From: Devosia sp. SD17-2
Lineage (GTDB): Bacteria > Pseudomonadota > Alphaproteobacteria > Rhizobiales > Devosiaceae
Assembly: GCF_029201565.1 (NCBI RefSeq)
Contig: NZ_CP104002.1
Coordinates: 3,365,001 to 3,429,000 of the forward strand
Direction: 5' to 3'
DNA: 64,000 bases
A model generated the notes under the pieces. The model was not told the origin of the DNA, made no database searches, and saw only the letters and a program-made list of their open reading frames with translations. Positions 18,113-27,763 of this stretch are shown piece by piece. A program made the position numbers and the translations under genes. How positions within the stretch are numbered: the first letter of the stretch is position 1; each line of letters starts with the position of its first letter.

Positions 18113-18937
18113 ATGTCCATTTCGCCAACGGCAACCATGCAGACCGGCATGGTGACCCTCAATGTGCGCCAGCTTGATGCTGTGGCGGACTATTACAAGC
18201 AATTGCTCGATCTCGAAACGCTCGGCCGCGACGGCAACAGCCTGCGCCTTGGCGTCGGCAATGAGGCCTTGCTTGAATTGCGAGGCAATCCCGAATTCGC
18301 ACAGCGCAGCCCGCGCGCGGCCGGCCTCTTCCACACCGCCTTTTTGATGGATCGCCCCGATCTCGGCGCCTGGGTGCGCAAGATCGCCCGCGAGCGCATC
18401 CCGGTCGGTGGCGCTTCCGACCATTTGGTCAGCGAGGCGTTCTATTTCAACGACCCGGAAGGAAATGGCATCGAGGTCTATGCCGACCGTCCGCGCACTG
18501 ACTGGCAGCGCGACGGCGAGATGATCGCCATGACCACCGACCCTCTCGATATCGACGCCCTGCTCGATCTTGACCCCAGCCGGGTGTGGAGCGGTGCGCC
18601 ATCCAACATGATCGTCGGCCATGTGCATCTGCAGCTGGGTGACATCACCAAGGCCGAGCCCTTCTATTCGGGCGTGCTGGGCACCAATGTCACCTGCGGC
18701 TATCCCGGGGCGGTGTTCTATGGCGCAGGCGGCTATCACCACCAGCTGGCGACCAATATGTGGTCGAGCCGCGGCGCGGGCCCCCTCGCCCCGGACACCA
18801 CTGGCCTCGTCGAGTTCGAACTCATTCTCGACAGCGCCGAACAGCGCAATGGCATCACCGAACGGGCCGGCGTCACCGGCCATCAGCTGACCGATCCCTG
18901 GGGCATCGCCCTTGATCTCGTCCTTCGTGGGGAGTAA
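18113..18937 (+). CDS. VOC family ring-cleavage-type dioxygenase/glyoxalase
   Basis: 274-residue protein with two vicinal-oxygen-chelate modules, similar to CatE-type catechol-2,3-dioxygenases. Candidate metal ligands are the His in LFHTAFLM and the Glu in GIEVYADRP of module 1, and the His in VGHVHLQLGD that opens module 2. AGGAGA lies 6 nt before the ATG at 18113. It is followed after 2 nt by a glutathionyl-hydroquinone reductase gene, so both probably handle quinols or catechols (inference). The natural substrate is unknown. Confidence 0.8.
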   Translation: MSISPTATMQTGMVTLNVRQLDAVADYYKQLLDLETLGRDGNSLRLGVGNEALLELRGNPEFAQRSPRAAGLFHTAFLMDRPDLGAWVRKIARERIPVGGASDHLVSEAFYFNDPEGNGIEVYADRPRTDWQRDGEMIAMTTDPLDIDALLDLDPSRVWSGAPSNMIVGHVHLQLGDITKAEPFYSGVLGTNVTCGYPGAVFYGAGGYHHQLATNMWSSRGAGPLAPDTTGLVEFELILDSAEQRNGITERAGVTGHQLTDPWGIALDLVLRGE

Positions 18938-18939
18938 AA

Positions 18940-19887
18940 ATGCTCGTCAACGGCAAGTGGACCGACAATTGGCAGCCCGTTCAGGGCACCGACGCCAAGG
19001 GCGGTTTTGTGCGGCAGACCTCGAGCTTCCGCAATTGGGTGACGCCCGATGGCAGCGCCGGGCCGACCGGAGAAGCCGGCTTCAAGGCCGAGGCCGGCCG
19101 CTATCACCTCTATGTCGCGCTGATCTGTCCCTGGGCGTCGCGCACCCTCATCGGGCGCAAGCTCAAGGGGCTCGAAGAAATAATCTCTGTCTCGATCGTC
19201 GAGCCGGAACTGAGCAACGAAGGCTGGCGCTTCGCCATGCCCGATCCGATCAATGGCGCCACCTATATGCACCAGATCTATACCGCCGCTGATCCCCAAG
19301 TCAGCGGGCGGGCGACCGTGCCTGTGCTCTGGGACAGGCAGAAAAACACCATCGTCAACAATGAGAGCGCGGATATCCTGCGCATGCTCAACTCCGGCTT
19401 CGGCGATCTGGCGAAAAACGATGTCGACCTTTATCCCGAGGCGCTGCGCAGCGAGATCGATGCGCTCAACGATTATATCTATCCGCGCTTCAACAATGGG
19501 GTCTATCGCGCCGGTTTTGCGACGACGCAGGCCGCCTATGACGAAGCCTATGCAGATGTGTTCGAGGCGCTCGATACGCTGGAAAAGCGCCTCGATGGAC
19601 AGGATTTCCTTGTCGGCAATGTGCTCACCGAAAGCGACATCCGCGCCTTCGTGACGCTGGTGCGGTTCGACGCGGCCTATCATGGCCTGTTCAAGACCAA
19701 TCTCCGGCGCATCGCCGACTATCCGCGCCTCCAGGACTATATGCTGCGCATTCTCGACCTGCCCGGCGTGCGCGAAACGGTCGACATCGACCACATCAAG
19801 CGCGGCTATTATTCGATCAAGACGCTCAACCCCTCGGGGATCGTGCCCAAGGGCCCGCATATTCCCGGGCTTTACGAAGTCGCCTGA
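18940..19887 (+). CDS. Glutathionyl-hydroquinone reductase (Xi-class GST)
   Basis: 315-residue glutathione transferase of the Xi/omega-like class. The active-site CPWA motif (LICPWASRTLIGRKLKG, Cys63) and the thioredoxin-fold residues VPVLWDRQKNTIVNNESADILRML are typical of YqjG/PcpF enzymes, which reduce glutathionyl-hydroquinones to hydroquinones. The C-terminal IKRGYYSIKTLNPSGIVPKGP is also conserved in the family. It is tightly coupled to the VOC gene and ends in a strong terminator. Confidence 0.92.
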   Translation: MLVNGKWTDNWQPVQGTDAKGGFVRQTSSFRNWVTPDGSAGPTGEAGFKAEAGRYHLYVALICPWASRTLIGRKLKGLEEIISVSIVEPELSNEGWRFAMPDPINGATYMHQIYTAADPQVSGRATVPVLWDRQKNTIVNNESADILRMLNSGFGDLAKNDVDLYPEALRSEIDALNDYIYPRFNNGVYRAGFATTQAAYDEAYADVFEALDTLEKRLDGQDFLVGNVLTESDIRAFVTLVRFDAAYHGLFKTNLRRIADYPRLQDYMLRILDLPGVRETVDIDHIKRGYYSIKTLNPSGIVPKGPHIPGLYEVA

Positions 19888-19890
19888 AAC

Positions 19891-19922
19891 AAAAAGGGCG
19901 CCGGATGATCCGGCGCCCTTTT
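19891..19922. terminator. Bidirectional terminator between GST and DHA2 efflux genes
   Basis: A 10-bp stem, GGGCGCCGGA (19896-19905) with TCCGGCGCCC (19909-19918), has a 3-nt loop. It has TTTT on the 3' side and AAAAA on the 5' side, so it can serve both the plus-strand GST and the minus-strand MFS gene, whose stops are 8-11 nt away. Confidence 0.9.
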
Positions 19923-19929
19923 GCATTTC

Positions 19930-21408
19930 CTAGTGGCCTGCGGCGTGGGCGGGCCCCTCGCCGTCCGGCTTTTTCACGAAGGCGGCCGAAATGACCATCA
20001 GCACCGAAACGATGGCACCGCAGAGGAAGCCGGCGCGCACGCCGGAGGCAAGTGCTTCGAGCTGATCCAGTCCGGCGGCCGTTTCGGACGCGGTCTGCAG
20101 GGTCATCATCGCCACAAAAAGCGCAATGCCCGCGGCGCCCGCCACCTGCTGCACAGAGCCCATGATCGCGCTGGCATGGGCGTAGAGCTTTGGCGGCACA
20201 GAGCTCATCGAGGCGGTGAAGAGCGGGGTGAAGGTGAACGCGAGGCCAATGCTGAGAATCAGGTGACCGGCGATAACCGCCCAGATCGGTGTGTCCTGGC
20301 CGGCAAAGGCCAGCGCCCACATCACGGCCGAAACCGCGACAACACCCGGCACCAGCAGCGGACGCGGCCCAAGCTTGTCATAAAGACGACCGACGATGGG
20401 CGCGAGGAACGCCATGGAGAGCGCACCCGGCAGCAGGATCAGGCTGGTATAGAATGGGTCGAGCCCAAGCACGGTCTGGGTATAGATCGGGATCAGGATC
20501 GAGCTGCCGAGCAGCGCCACCATGGCAATGGCAATGGTGATCAGCGACAGCGTGTAGTTGCGGTGCTGAAGCGTGCGCAGGTCGAGCAGCGCGTTATTGT
20601 CCTTCTGCAGGCCGAACTGGCGCCAGACGAAAAGACCCATGCCCAGGACACCAATGGCAATCGGCAGCCAGGCCGGAATGGCCGACGGATGCGAAGCGCC
20701 TTCGCCAAGGCTCGAAAGACCATAGACCAGGCCACCAAAGGCCAGGGCCGAGAGGATCACCGAGAGCACATCGAGCGGCACATCGCGCGGGGTCGTCACA
20801 TTGCGAATGCGGATTGCACCCAGGATCAGAGCGCCAATGGCGATCGGCAGGGTGAAATAGAACATGAAGCGCCAATCAAAATTGGTCAGGATGAACCCGC
20901 CGATCATCGGGCCGATGGCCGGGGCCACAGACATGACGATGGAGATATTGCCCATGGTCTTGCCGCGGCTCGCCGGCGGCACGAGGGTCATCACCGTGGT
21001 CATCAGCAGCGGCATCATGATGGCCGTGCCGGTTGCCTGAACCACACGACCCAGGATCAGCAGTTCAATACCGGGAGAGATCGCACAGATTGCTGTGCCG
21101 AGGCTGAAAATCGACATGGCGGCGATAAAGATCGGCCGCGTGTTGATGCGCTGGAGGAGGAAACCCGTCACCGGAATGACGACTGCCATGGTCAACAGGA
21201 AGGCCGTGGTCAGCCACTGGGCGGCGCTGGCGGTGACGCCAAGATCAACCATCAGATGCGGGATCGCGATGCTCATGATGGTTTCATTGAGCATGACCAC
21301 AAAGGTGGAGACGAGCAGGAGCGCAATTACCAGCTTGTTGCGGGCAGCATTATCGGGGTGCTGCGGCGCGATTTCGGGCACCGCATCAAGCGTAGCGTCC
21401 ATTGTCAT
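19930..21408 (-). CDS. DHA2 family MFS drug efflux permease (EmrB/QacA type)
   Basis: 492-residue proton-coupled exporter with about 14 membrane segments. The first helix region VALLLVSTFVVMLNETIMSIAIPHLMVDLG and the motif C-like GPMIGGFILTNFDWRFMFYFTLPI are typical of EmrB/QacA exporters; AQWLTTAFLLTMAVVIPVTGFL follows helix 1. The ATG at 21408 has a GAGAGAG upstream. No membrane-fusion partner gene (EmrA) is adjacent, so it may act alone. Substrates cannot be predicted. Confidence 0.9.
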   Translation of the reverse strand: MTMDATLDAVPEIAPQHPDNAARNKLVIALLLVSTFVVMLNETIMSIAIPHLMVDLGVTASAAQWLTTAFLLTMAVVIPVTGFLLQRINTRPIFIAAMSIFSLGTAICAISPGIELLILGRVVQATGTAIMMPLLMTTVMTLVPPASRGKTMGNISIVMSVAPAIGPMIGGFILTNFDWRFMFYFTLPIAIGALILGAIRIRNVTTPRDVPLDVLSVILSALAFGGLVYGLSSLGEGASHPSAIPAWLPIAIGVLGMGLFVWRQFGLQKDNNALLDLRTLQHRNYTLSLITIAIAMVALLGSSILIPIYTQTVLGLDPFYTSLILLPGALSMAFLAPIVGRLYDKLGPRPLLVPGVVAVSAVMWALAFAGQDTPIWAVIAGHLILSIGLAFTFTPLFTASMSSVPPKLYAHASAIMGSVQQVAGAAGIALFVAMMTLQTASETAAGLDQLEALASGVRAGFLCGAIVSVLMVISAAFVKKPDGEGPAHAAGH

Positions 21409-21677
21409 CTTGTTCTCTCTCGATCAGACGTGGCGTGCACACGACGGACAAAACCGCCGCGGATCGACACGGAAATAATGAATTGTCGGCGACAGGACCT
21501 GTCAGCATGATCGTCCGGCGCACGCCTCGGGAGCGGCATCAAGGCGGGACACGATCACGAGCCAAAAGGCGCGCCGAAAGGGGCAATGTCTACGCCCGCG
21601 CGGGCGCCCCGTAAAGTCTTGTAATGCATGGCACCCCTGCCGATATGAGGGACAACAAGAATAATGTGACTCCCCCT
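21409..21677. other. Intergenic region between DHA2 pump and radical SAM gene (part)
   Basis: The divergent gap between the two genes is 359 bp. This part holds an 8-bp inverted repeat whose left arm AACAAGAA (21654-21661) pairs with TTCTTGTT (21679-21686) inside the LexA-type box. No coding region or RNA gene was recognised here, and no pump promoter is obvious. Confidence 0.4.
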
Positions 21678-21711
21678 GTTCTTGTTTTGTTCTATTCGCG
21701 GTGCTACATGT
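21678..21711 (+). promoter_or_regulatory. LexA-type SOS box overlapping a candidate promoter
   Basis: GTTC-N7-GTTC at 21678-21692 (GTTCTTGTTTTGTTC) matches the direct-repeat LexA operator of alphaproteobacteria exactly. It overlaps a candidate -35 TTGTTT (21683-21688), followed after 16 nt by the -10-like CTACAT (21705-21710). The radical SAM ATG is about 57 nt further on, so LexA would block this promoter until DNA damage. The element matches the consensus by eye only. Confidence 0.6.
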
Positions 21712-21725
21712 TCCTGGACGTCGGA

Positions 21726-21742
21726 GGGAGTTCGATTCTCCC
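21726..21742 (+). other. tRNA T-arm-like hairpin in the radical SAM leader
   Basis: GGGAG-TTCGATT-CTCCC is a perfect 5-bp stem with a 7-nt loop and fits the T-arm consensus (GTTCRANTC). It is followed by CGGCTCGACAG, reminiscent of an acceptor 3' strand but without CCA. I found no matching D-arm, anticodon arm or 5' acceptor strand, so this is not an intact tRNA or tmRNA. Confidence 0.4.
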
Positions 21743-21767
21743 CGGCTCGACAGTCAGGAGACACATC

Positions 21768-22916
21768 ATGGCCCTTTATCAGGCCCCGTCCTTTGAAGCC
21801 CTGGAGAGATTGAGCCGCAGCCGCGATGCGGATCTGGCGCGGCGCGAGCTCATCAATGTGGACAGTGTTCGCGGGCGCGGCGCCCAGTCGAACCGCTCTG
21901 GCCGCTTCGAGACCCATGCGCGCGAAAGCTTCGATGATGGCTGGAACAATGTCGAGCCGATGCCGCTGTTCGAAACCACCGAACATGCCGAGCGCGCCAA
22001 GACCATCATCACCACCAATGACAGTCCTGACATCGCCTTCGAACGCTCGATCAATGCCTATCGTGGCTGCGAGCATGGCTGTTCCTATTGTTTTGCCCGG
22101 CCCACCCACGCCTATCTCGGCCATTCGGCGGGGATCGATTTCGAGCGCGACATCTACGTCAAGACCAATGCCGTCGAAGCGCTGCGGCACGAGTTGGGCA
22201 CGCGGTCCTATCGCCCCAAGGCGATCGCCATGGGCACCAATACCGACCCCTATCAACCGGCCGAGCGCAAGCACAAGCTGACGCGCGGCATTCTCGAAGT
22301 CATGCTTGAGACAAAGCATCCGGTGATGATCACCACCAAATCGGCGCTGATCCTGCGCGACCTAGACATCCTCACCGAGCTGGCCAAGCTCAATCTCGTC
22401 AAGGTCGCCATCTCGGTTACCTCGATGGACCATAAGCTGAGCCGCAAGATGGAGCCGCGTGCCTCCTCCCCGGCCCGTCGCCTCGAAGCCATCAAGGCAC
22501 TGAGCGATGCCGGCATTCCCACCGCAATCTTCGCCTCACCGATGATCCCGGCGATCAATGACATGGAGCTTGAGCGCATCCTCGATGCCGGCAAGGCCCA
22601 GGGCGCGATCAGCGCCTCGATGATCCTCCTCCGCCTGCCGGGCGAAGTGCGCGACGTGTTCCGCGAGTGGCTGCTGCGCCATTTTCCCGACCGGGTTCGG
22701 CATGTGCTGTCGCTGGTGCGCGATACGCGAGGGGGCAAGGATTACGATGCCCGCTGGGGCACGCGCTTCACCGGCGAGGGCCCTTATGCGACGCTGTTGC
22801 GCCAGCGGTTCGACAAGGCGCGCGAGCGCTATGGCCTCAACCCCAAGCTGCCACCGCTGCGGATCGATCTCTTTGAGGCGCCGACCCTCGAAACACGCCA
22901 GATGAGCCTTTTTTAG
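21768..22916 (+). CDS. PA0069 / Rv2578c family radical SAM protein
   Basis: 382-residue radical SAM enzyme. The [4Fe-4S] motif CEHGCSYC (C101, C105, C108) is followed by FARPTHAYLG, as in this family, which is related to spore photoproduct lyase-like proteins. The N-terminal SGRFETHARESFDDGW and ERSINAYRGCEHGC are characteristic. The reaction is not established. AGGAG lies 7 nt before the ATG at 21768, which excludes an upstream in-frame start that would add 48 unrelated residues. The LexA-type box upstream suggests a role in the DNA damage response (inference). Confidence 0.88.
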   Translation: MALYQAPSFEALERLSRSRDADLARRELINVDSVRGRGAQSNRSGRFETHARESFDDGWNNVEPMPLFETTEHAERAKTIITTNDSPDIAFERSINAYRGCEHGCSYCFARPTHAYLGHSAGIDFERDIYVKTNAVEALRHELGTRSYRPKAIAMGTNTDPYQPAERKHKLTRGILEVMLETKHPVMITTKSALILRDLDILTELAKLNLVKVAISVTSMDHKLSRKMEPRASSPARRLEAIKALSDAGIPTAIFASPMIPAINDMELERILDAGKAQGAISASMILLRLPGEVRDVFREWLLRHFPDRVRHVLSLVRDTRGGKDYDARWGTRFTGEGPYATLLRQRFDKARERYGLNPKLPPLRIDLFEAPTLETRQMSLF

Positions 22917-22918
22917 GC

Positions 22919-23500
22919 TCAGTACTGGGCGACGCGGCGGGCGTTGGTCGACATGAAGTCCAGCGCCGCCATGACACCCTGCAACGACAACCGGGTTTCC
23001 ACAGCTTCGATCCGGCCTTCGAGGGGGACGGCCAGTGTTACGGCCGCGCGTTCCTTCATCAGCGCAACGAGGCGATCGCGCAGGTCGGGCGCGGCCACGA
23101 AATACTGGTTGGTGGTGTTGTAGCGCGTCTCGATATCGATGCCGGGCATGAGGCGGATCGGCGGCTCTCTCGAGAACGACAGCACGATCGGCCTTTTTTC
23201 GTCATAGACAGCATCGTCGGCCGCAACGGTGATGGCGACATCGAGCGTACCGTCGAGCCGGTTCTGCACCAGCGTCAGCTTATAGGCTGGCAAGGACGCA
23301 CTGTTGAGCGCTTGGCTACCCGTGCTGGCAAAGCAGGAAAAGCTGTAGAAGTCCGGACCATCCTCATCGATCACCGAAGGACAGGCGGCCAGCCAATCGC
23401 GATGATATTCGCGCCATTCGCCAGACGAATGGCTGAACGGCTCGGCGGCAAGCGATTGTGTGAGGATAAGGATGACAGCAAGGCCGGCGGCATGGCGCAT
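22919..23500 (-). CDS. Periplasmic hypothetical protein, possibly IalB-like
   Basis: 193 residues with a signal peptide (MRHAAGLAVILILTQSLAAEP) and two cysteines near the N-terminus (ACPS, FSCFAS). The body (LTLVQNRLDGTLDVAITVA, RPIVLSFSREPPIRLMPGIDIET) and C-terminal SLQGVMAALDFM recall the invasion-associated locus B fold, where a similar LKGFTAAL ends the domain. The similarity is weak and by eye. It converges with the radical SAM gene, 2 nt apart. Function unknown. Confidence 0.6.
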   Translation of the reverse strand: MRHAAGLAVILILTQSLAAEPFSHSSGEWREYHRDWLAACPSVIDEDGPDFYSFSCFASTGSQALNSASLPAYKLTLVQNRLDGTLDVAITVAADDAVYDEKRPIVLSFSREPPIRLMPGIDIETRYNTTNQYFVAAPDLRDRLVALMKERAAVTLAVPLEGRIEAVETRLSLQGVMAALDFMSTNARRVAQY

Positions 23501-23576
23501 GAGTTACTCTCGGCTTTGCCCCCCGGCGAGACTCTTATATCAGGGTAGGCCAATATCGAGAACTCCCGGAGCGGGA

Positions 23577-23942
23577 ATGGCCGAAGAAACTGTAAATGGG
23601 GTGAAGCTGCTGGTGCTCGACGCCAATGGCGTGCTCCTGTCCAGCGAGGCAGACGCTCTCGACGTCATCGGCCAGACCTATGGCCTCGACGTCGATGCCG
23701 TCATTGTGCCCGCAAGCCGTTTCGCGCCCGCGTTTTTCCAATTGAGCACGACGCTGGCCGGCCTCTTCATCCAGAAATTCCAGAATTACCGCCTGCGCCT
23801 CATCGTCCTCGGCGACATTGCCAGGGCGGTTTCCGAAAGTCAGGCGCTGGCCGATTTCGTGCGCGAAACCAACAGGACTGGCCATCACCTCTTCGTCACC
23901 GACAGGGCCGAACTGGCTGACCGGCTGCGGGACACACGTTGA
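23577..23942 (+). CDS. DUF4180 domain protein
   Basis: 121-residue protein matching DUF4180 by its LDANGVLLSSEADALDVIGQTYGLDVDAVIVPASRFAPAFFQL opening and the C-terminal NRTGHHLFVTDRAELADRL. It is a small alpha/beta protein of unknown function. Its stop overlaps the ATG of rnhB (TGATG), so translation is probably coupled. GGAG lies upstream of the ATG at 23577. Confidence 0.78.
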   Translation: MAEETVNGVKLLVLDANGVLLSSEADALDVIGQTYGLDVDAVIVPASRFAPAFFQLSTTLAGLFIQKFQNYRLRLIVLGDIARAVSESQALADFVRETNRTGHHLFVTDRAELADRLRDTR

Positions 23943-24627
23943 TGGCCCGCAAGACTGCTCTCGAGACCAGTTCGACACTCCTTGACGCCCTGCCCGTCGG
24001 GCCCGATTTTTCCCATGAGACCATGTTGATGGCGCGCGGGGCGCGACTGGTCGCCGGCGTCGACGAGGCAGGACGCGGCCCGCTTGCCGGTCCCGTCGTC
24101 GTCGCAGCGGTCCGGCTCGATCCCGACCGTATCCCCGCGGGGCTCAATGATTCCAAAAAACTGACGGCAGAACGGCGCGAGGCGCTCTATGCCGAAATCA
24201 TGGCCAGCGCCGAGGTCGCCATAGCCACTGCGCCGCCCGACGAGATCGTCGCCCGCAATATTCGCGGCGCGACACTTGCCGCCATGACCCGCGCAGTGAT
24301 CGCCCTGCCCCGTGCCGTTGACCGTGTCCTGGTCGATGGCCGGGATGTGCCCCCGGGCCTGCCCTGCGACGGCCTTGCGCTGATTGGCGGCGACGGTCGC
24401 AGCGTCTCGATTGCCGCAGCCTCGATTGTCGCCAAAGTGGTGCGCGACCGCATGTGCACCATCATGGATTGCGACGCGCCCCATTTCGGCTTTTCCGGCC
24501 ACAAGGGCTATGGCACCGCCGCCCATCTCGCCGCGCTCAACGCCCACGGCCCCTGCCGCCACCACCGCGCCGAGTTCGCCCCGGTCGCTGCGCTGCTGGT
24601 CCAGCGCACGACGCTGGTTGTCGAGGG

Positions 24628-24631
<4 letters not shown>
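23942..24631 (+). CDS. rnhB: Ribonuclease HII
   Basis: 229-residue RNase HII, which removes ribonucleotides from DNA by cleaving RNA/DNA hybrids. The catalytic motif is LVAGVDEAGRGPLAGPVVVAAV with D41-E42; further acidic residues lie in RVLVDGRDVP and TIMDCDAPHFGFSGHKGYGT. The ATG overlaps the DUF4180 stop. A 30-residue N-terminal extension precedes the catalytic domain, which is common in this order. The gene precedes ccrM, as in many Hyphomicrobiales. Confidence 0.95.
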
Positions 24632-25847
<1,216 letters not shown>

Positions 25848-25881
25848 TCCTGACCTCCAATCGCCTCAGGCTCTATCAACT

Positions 25882-25910
25882 GGCCGCCGGTTTGCCCCGG
25901 CGGCCTTTTT
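25882..25910 (+). terminator. Rho-independent terminator of ccrM
   Basis: A 9-bp stem, GGCCGCCGG (25882-25890) with CCGGCGGCC (25897-25905), has a 6-nt loop and is followed by TTTTT. It lies 35 nt after the ccrM stop codon. Confidence 0.9.
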
Positions 25911-25989
25911 GTTATCTTGCGCCGCGCCAAAACCTTGAAATCCGGGAGCGAAGGCCCATTTTCGGTGTCGCAGTTTTTTGAGGGTAGAA

Positions 25990-26295
25990 ATGGCAACGGA
26001 TCGGGTTTCAGCCCAATATGACATCGAGAAGAAGTCCCTGCTGGTGGCTTACCTCCTCTGGGCGTTCCTCGGCTATGTCGGCGCGCACCGGTTTTATCTC
26101 GGCCGCCCGCTGAGTGGCGTCATCATGCTCGCCCTCTCCGCCATCGTCCTGCTCGTCACCTTCGTCAGCTTTGGGCTTCTGAGCTTCCTCTGGGCGATCG
26201 TGGCGATCTGGTGGTTCATCGACGCCCTTCTTATTCCCGGCATGGCGGCCAGCAGGAACAGCGATATCGCCGACCGCGTCTTCGGCCGGCGCTAG
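25990..26295 (+). CDS. TM2 domain membrane protein
   Basis: 101-residue protein with the TM2 motif: two membrane segments around YLLWAFLGYVGAHRFYLGRPLSGVIMLALSAIVLLV, then a third hydrophobic stretch FLWAIVAIWWFIDALLIPGM. The family has no agreed molecular function. The ATG at 25990 has GAGGG upstream. Its stop codon overlaps that of the convergent mutY gene by 2 nt (CTAG). Confidence 0.85.
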   Translation: MATDRVSAQYDIEKKSLLVAYLLWAFLGYVGAHRFYLGRPLSGVIMLALSAIVLLVTFVSFGLLSFLWAIVAIWWFIDALLIPGMAASRNSDIADRVFGRR

Positions 26296-27344
26296 GCCAG
26301 CCCCGCTCCTGCCAGCACTTTTCGGAAAAGGGTTGGCAGGGCTTCTCCACCCAGTGCCTCCGGCGCGCTCCACCAGCCGGTATCGAGCCCATCGGGCGCC
26401 ACCACGGCCGACCAGACTTCCAGCTCCAGCCGGAAATGGGTGAACACATGCACCACCTGTCCGCGGTGCCGCCACTCGGCGGCCAGCGGATAGTCGGGTT
26501 CGCCCAGCTCTGCCGTCCAGTCTGAAGTGGGCACTTCGGTCATCTTGGCCAGCAGCCCCTTGTCCGGCCGCGTCCGCAGATAGACATCACCATCAGCGTC
26601 CAGCATGACGAAAGCATGGCCCTTGCGAACCGGTTTTTCCGTTTTTTCGGGCTTGATCGGATAGACCAGCGCCGTGCCCTCGCGGGCGGCGGCACACCCG
26701 GGTTGCAGCGGACAGAGCATGCAGAGCGCGGCCCGCGGCGCACAGATGGTCGCCCCGAGATCCATCATCGCCTGGGCAAAGTCACCGGCCCGCGCCGGCA
26801 CCGAAGCCTGAAGCGCTGCGCGCAGCTCCTCCTTGGCTTCGCGCACCGGAACCGGCAGCGCATAGTAGCGCGCCAGCACGCGATCGAGATTGCCATCGAG
26901 CACGGCCACCGGCTCGTCATAGCAGATGGCGGCAATGGCAGCGCTGGTATAGGCGCCAACCCCCGGCAGCCCCAGCAATCCCGCTGCACTGGTCGGAAAC
27001 ACCCCGCCATGGTTCTCCACCACCGCGACGGCGCAGGCATGCAGATTTCGCGCGCGGGCATAATATCCCAGCCCCGCCCACTCGCGCAGCACGGCATCGA
27101 GCGGGGCGGCGGCCAGGTCGTGGACGGTCGGCCACAGGCTGGTGAAGCGCAAAAAATAGGTTTTCACCGCCGCGACCGTCGTCTGCTGCAGCATCACCTC
27201 GCTCAGCCAGATGCGATAGGGATCGGGCTTTACGCCACGGGCCCGATCCGCCGGCGACACCCGCCAGGGCAAGTCACGGGCGTGGCTGTCATACCAGGCG
27301 AGAACGGCGGCCGCGTCGATCCGGCGCGGAGAAATGAGCTGCAT
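26292..27344 (-). CDS. mutY: A/G-specific adenine DNA glycosylase
   Basis: 350-residue MutY, which removes adenine opposite 8-oxoguanine. The catalytic Glu is E49 in IWLSEVMLQQTTV; the helix-hairpin-helix GLPGVGAYTSAAI is followed by D150 in VAVLDGNLDRVLARY. The [4Fe-4S] ligands are C201, C208, C211 and C217 (C-x6-C-x2-C-x5-C). The C-terminal NUDIX-like domain (about 240-345) recognises 8-oxoG. It converges with the TM2 gene and is followed upstream by a coiled-coil gene on the same strand. Confidence 0.96.
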   Translation of the reverse strand: MQLISPRRIDAAAVLAWYDSHARDLPWRVSPADRARGVKPDPYRIWLSEVMLQQTTVAAVKTYFLRFTSLWPTVHDLAAAPLDAVLREWAGLGYYARARNLHACAVAVVENHGGVFPTSAAGLLGLPGVGAYTSAAIAAICYDEPVAVLDGNLDRVLARYYALPVPVREAKEELRAALQASVPARAGDFAQAMMDLGATICAPRAALCMLCPLQPGCAAAREGTALVYPIKPEKTEKPVRKGHAFVMLDADGDVYLRTRPDKGLLAKMTEVPTSDWTAELGEPDYPLAAEWRHRGQVVHVFTHFRLELEVWSAVVAPDGLDTGWWSAPEALGGEALPTLFRKVLAGAGLA

Positions 27345-27353
27345 AAATTCAAT

Positions 27354-27704
27354 CTATCGAGGAGTGACGGCGGCCAGTATGGCATCGAGCTTTTCGTCGA
27401 GGCGCTCGAGCCGCTGCCCAAGGCCATCGAGGCGGGTATCGTGTGCATCCAGCCGCCCCTCGAGCGCGGTTTCTAGTCGCGTCTCGAGATTGGCGATGGC
27501 ACCACCCAGTTCGAGCTTCACCAGTGTCTCCAGATCGTCGCGAAGTTCCACGATCCGGTGTTCCTGCCGGGAAAAATGCTCGGAAATAAGGGTAAAGGAG
27601 CGACGGATCTCCCGGCTCTCGATCCGCACAGCCCGAAGCTCTTCGAGCAGCAGCGCCTGCTGTCGGCTCAGAAATTCGAGGGTTACGGTCTCGTCAGAGA
27701 TCAT
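27354..27704 (-). CDS. Small coiled-coil protein, hypothetical
   Basis: 116 residues that are almost all predicted helix with heptad-like spacing (LLLEELRAVRIESREIRRSF, LETRLETALEGRLDAHDTRL, LGQRLERLDEKLDAIL). No signal peptide or membrane segment. I recognise no family. The ATG at 27704 has GGAG 8 nt upstream. It ends 9 nt before mutY on the same strand, so the two are probably co-transcribed. Divergent from the DUF721 gene. Confidence 0.65.
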   Translation of the reverse strand: MISDETVTLEFLSRQQALLLEELRAVRIESREIRRSFTLISEHFSRQEHRIVELRDDLETLVKLELGGAIANLETRLETALEGRLDAHDTRLDGLGQRLERLDEKLDAILAAVTPR

Positions 27705-27763
27705 GGTGTGCTCCAGCCCAAGCAATATAGGCCATCGCACCCATATCTGCTAGTAGACCCGAC

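Noticed and set aside
19921..21510. 529-codon open frame opposite the DHA2 efflux gene
   Set aside because: Product is extremely rich in Arg, His, Gly and Gln as expected for the reverse complement of a membrane protein gene.
21651..21760. Possible tRNA or tmRNA gene
   Set aside because: Only the T-arm and a partial acceptor strand are present; no anticodon arm, D-arm, CCA or tag-peptide frame was found.
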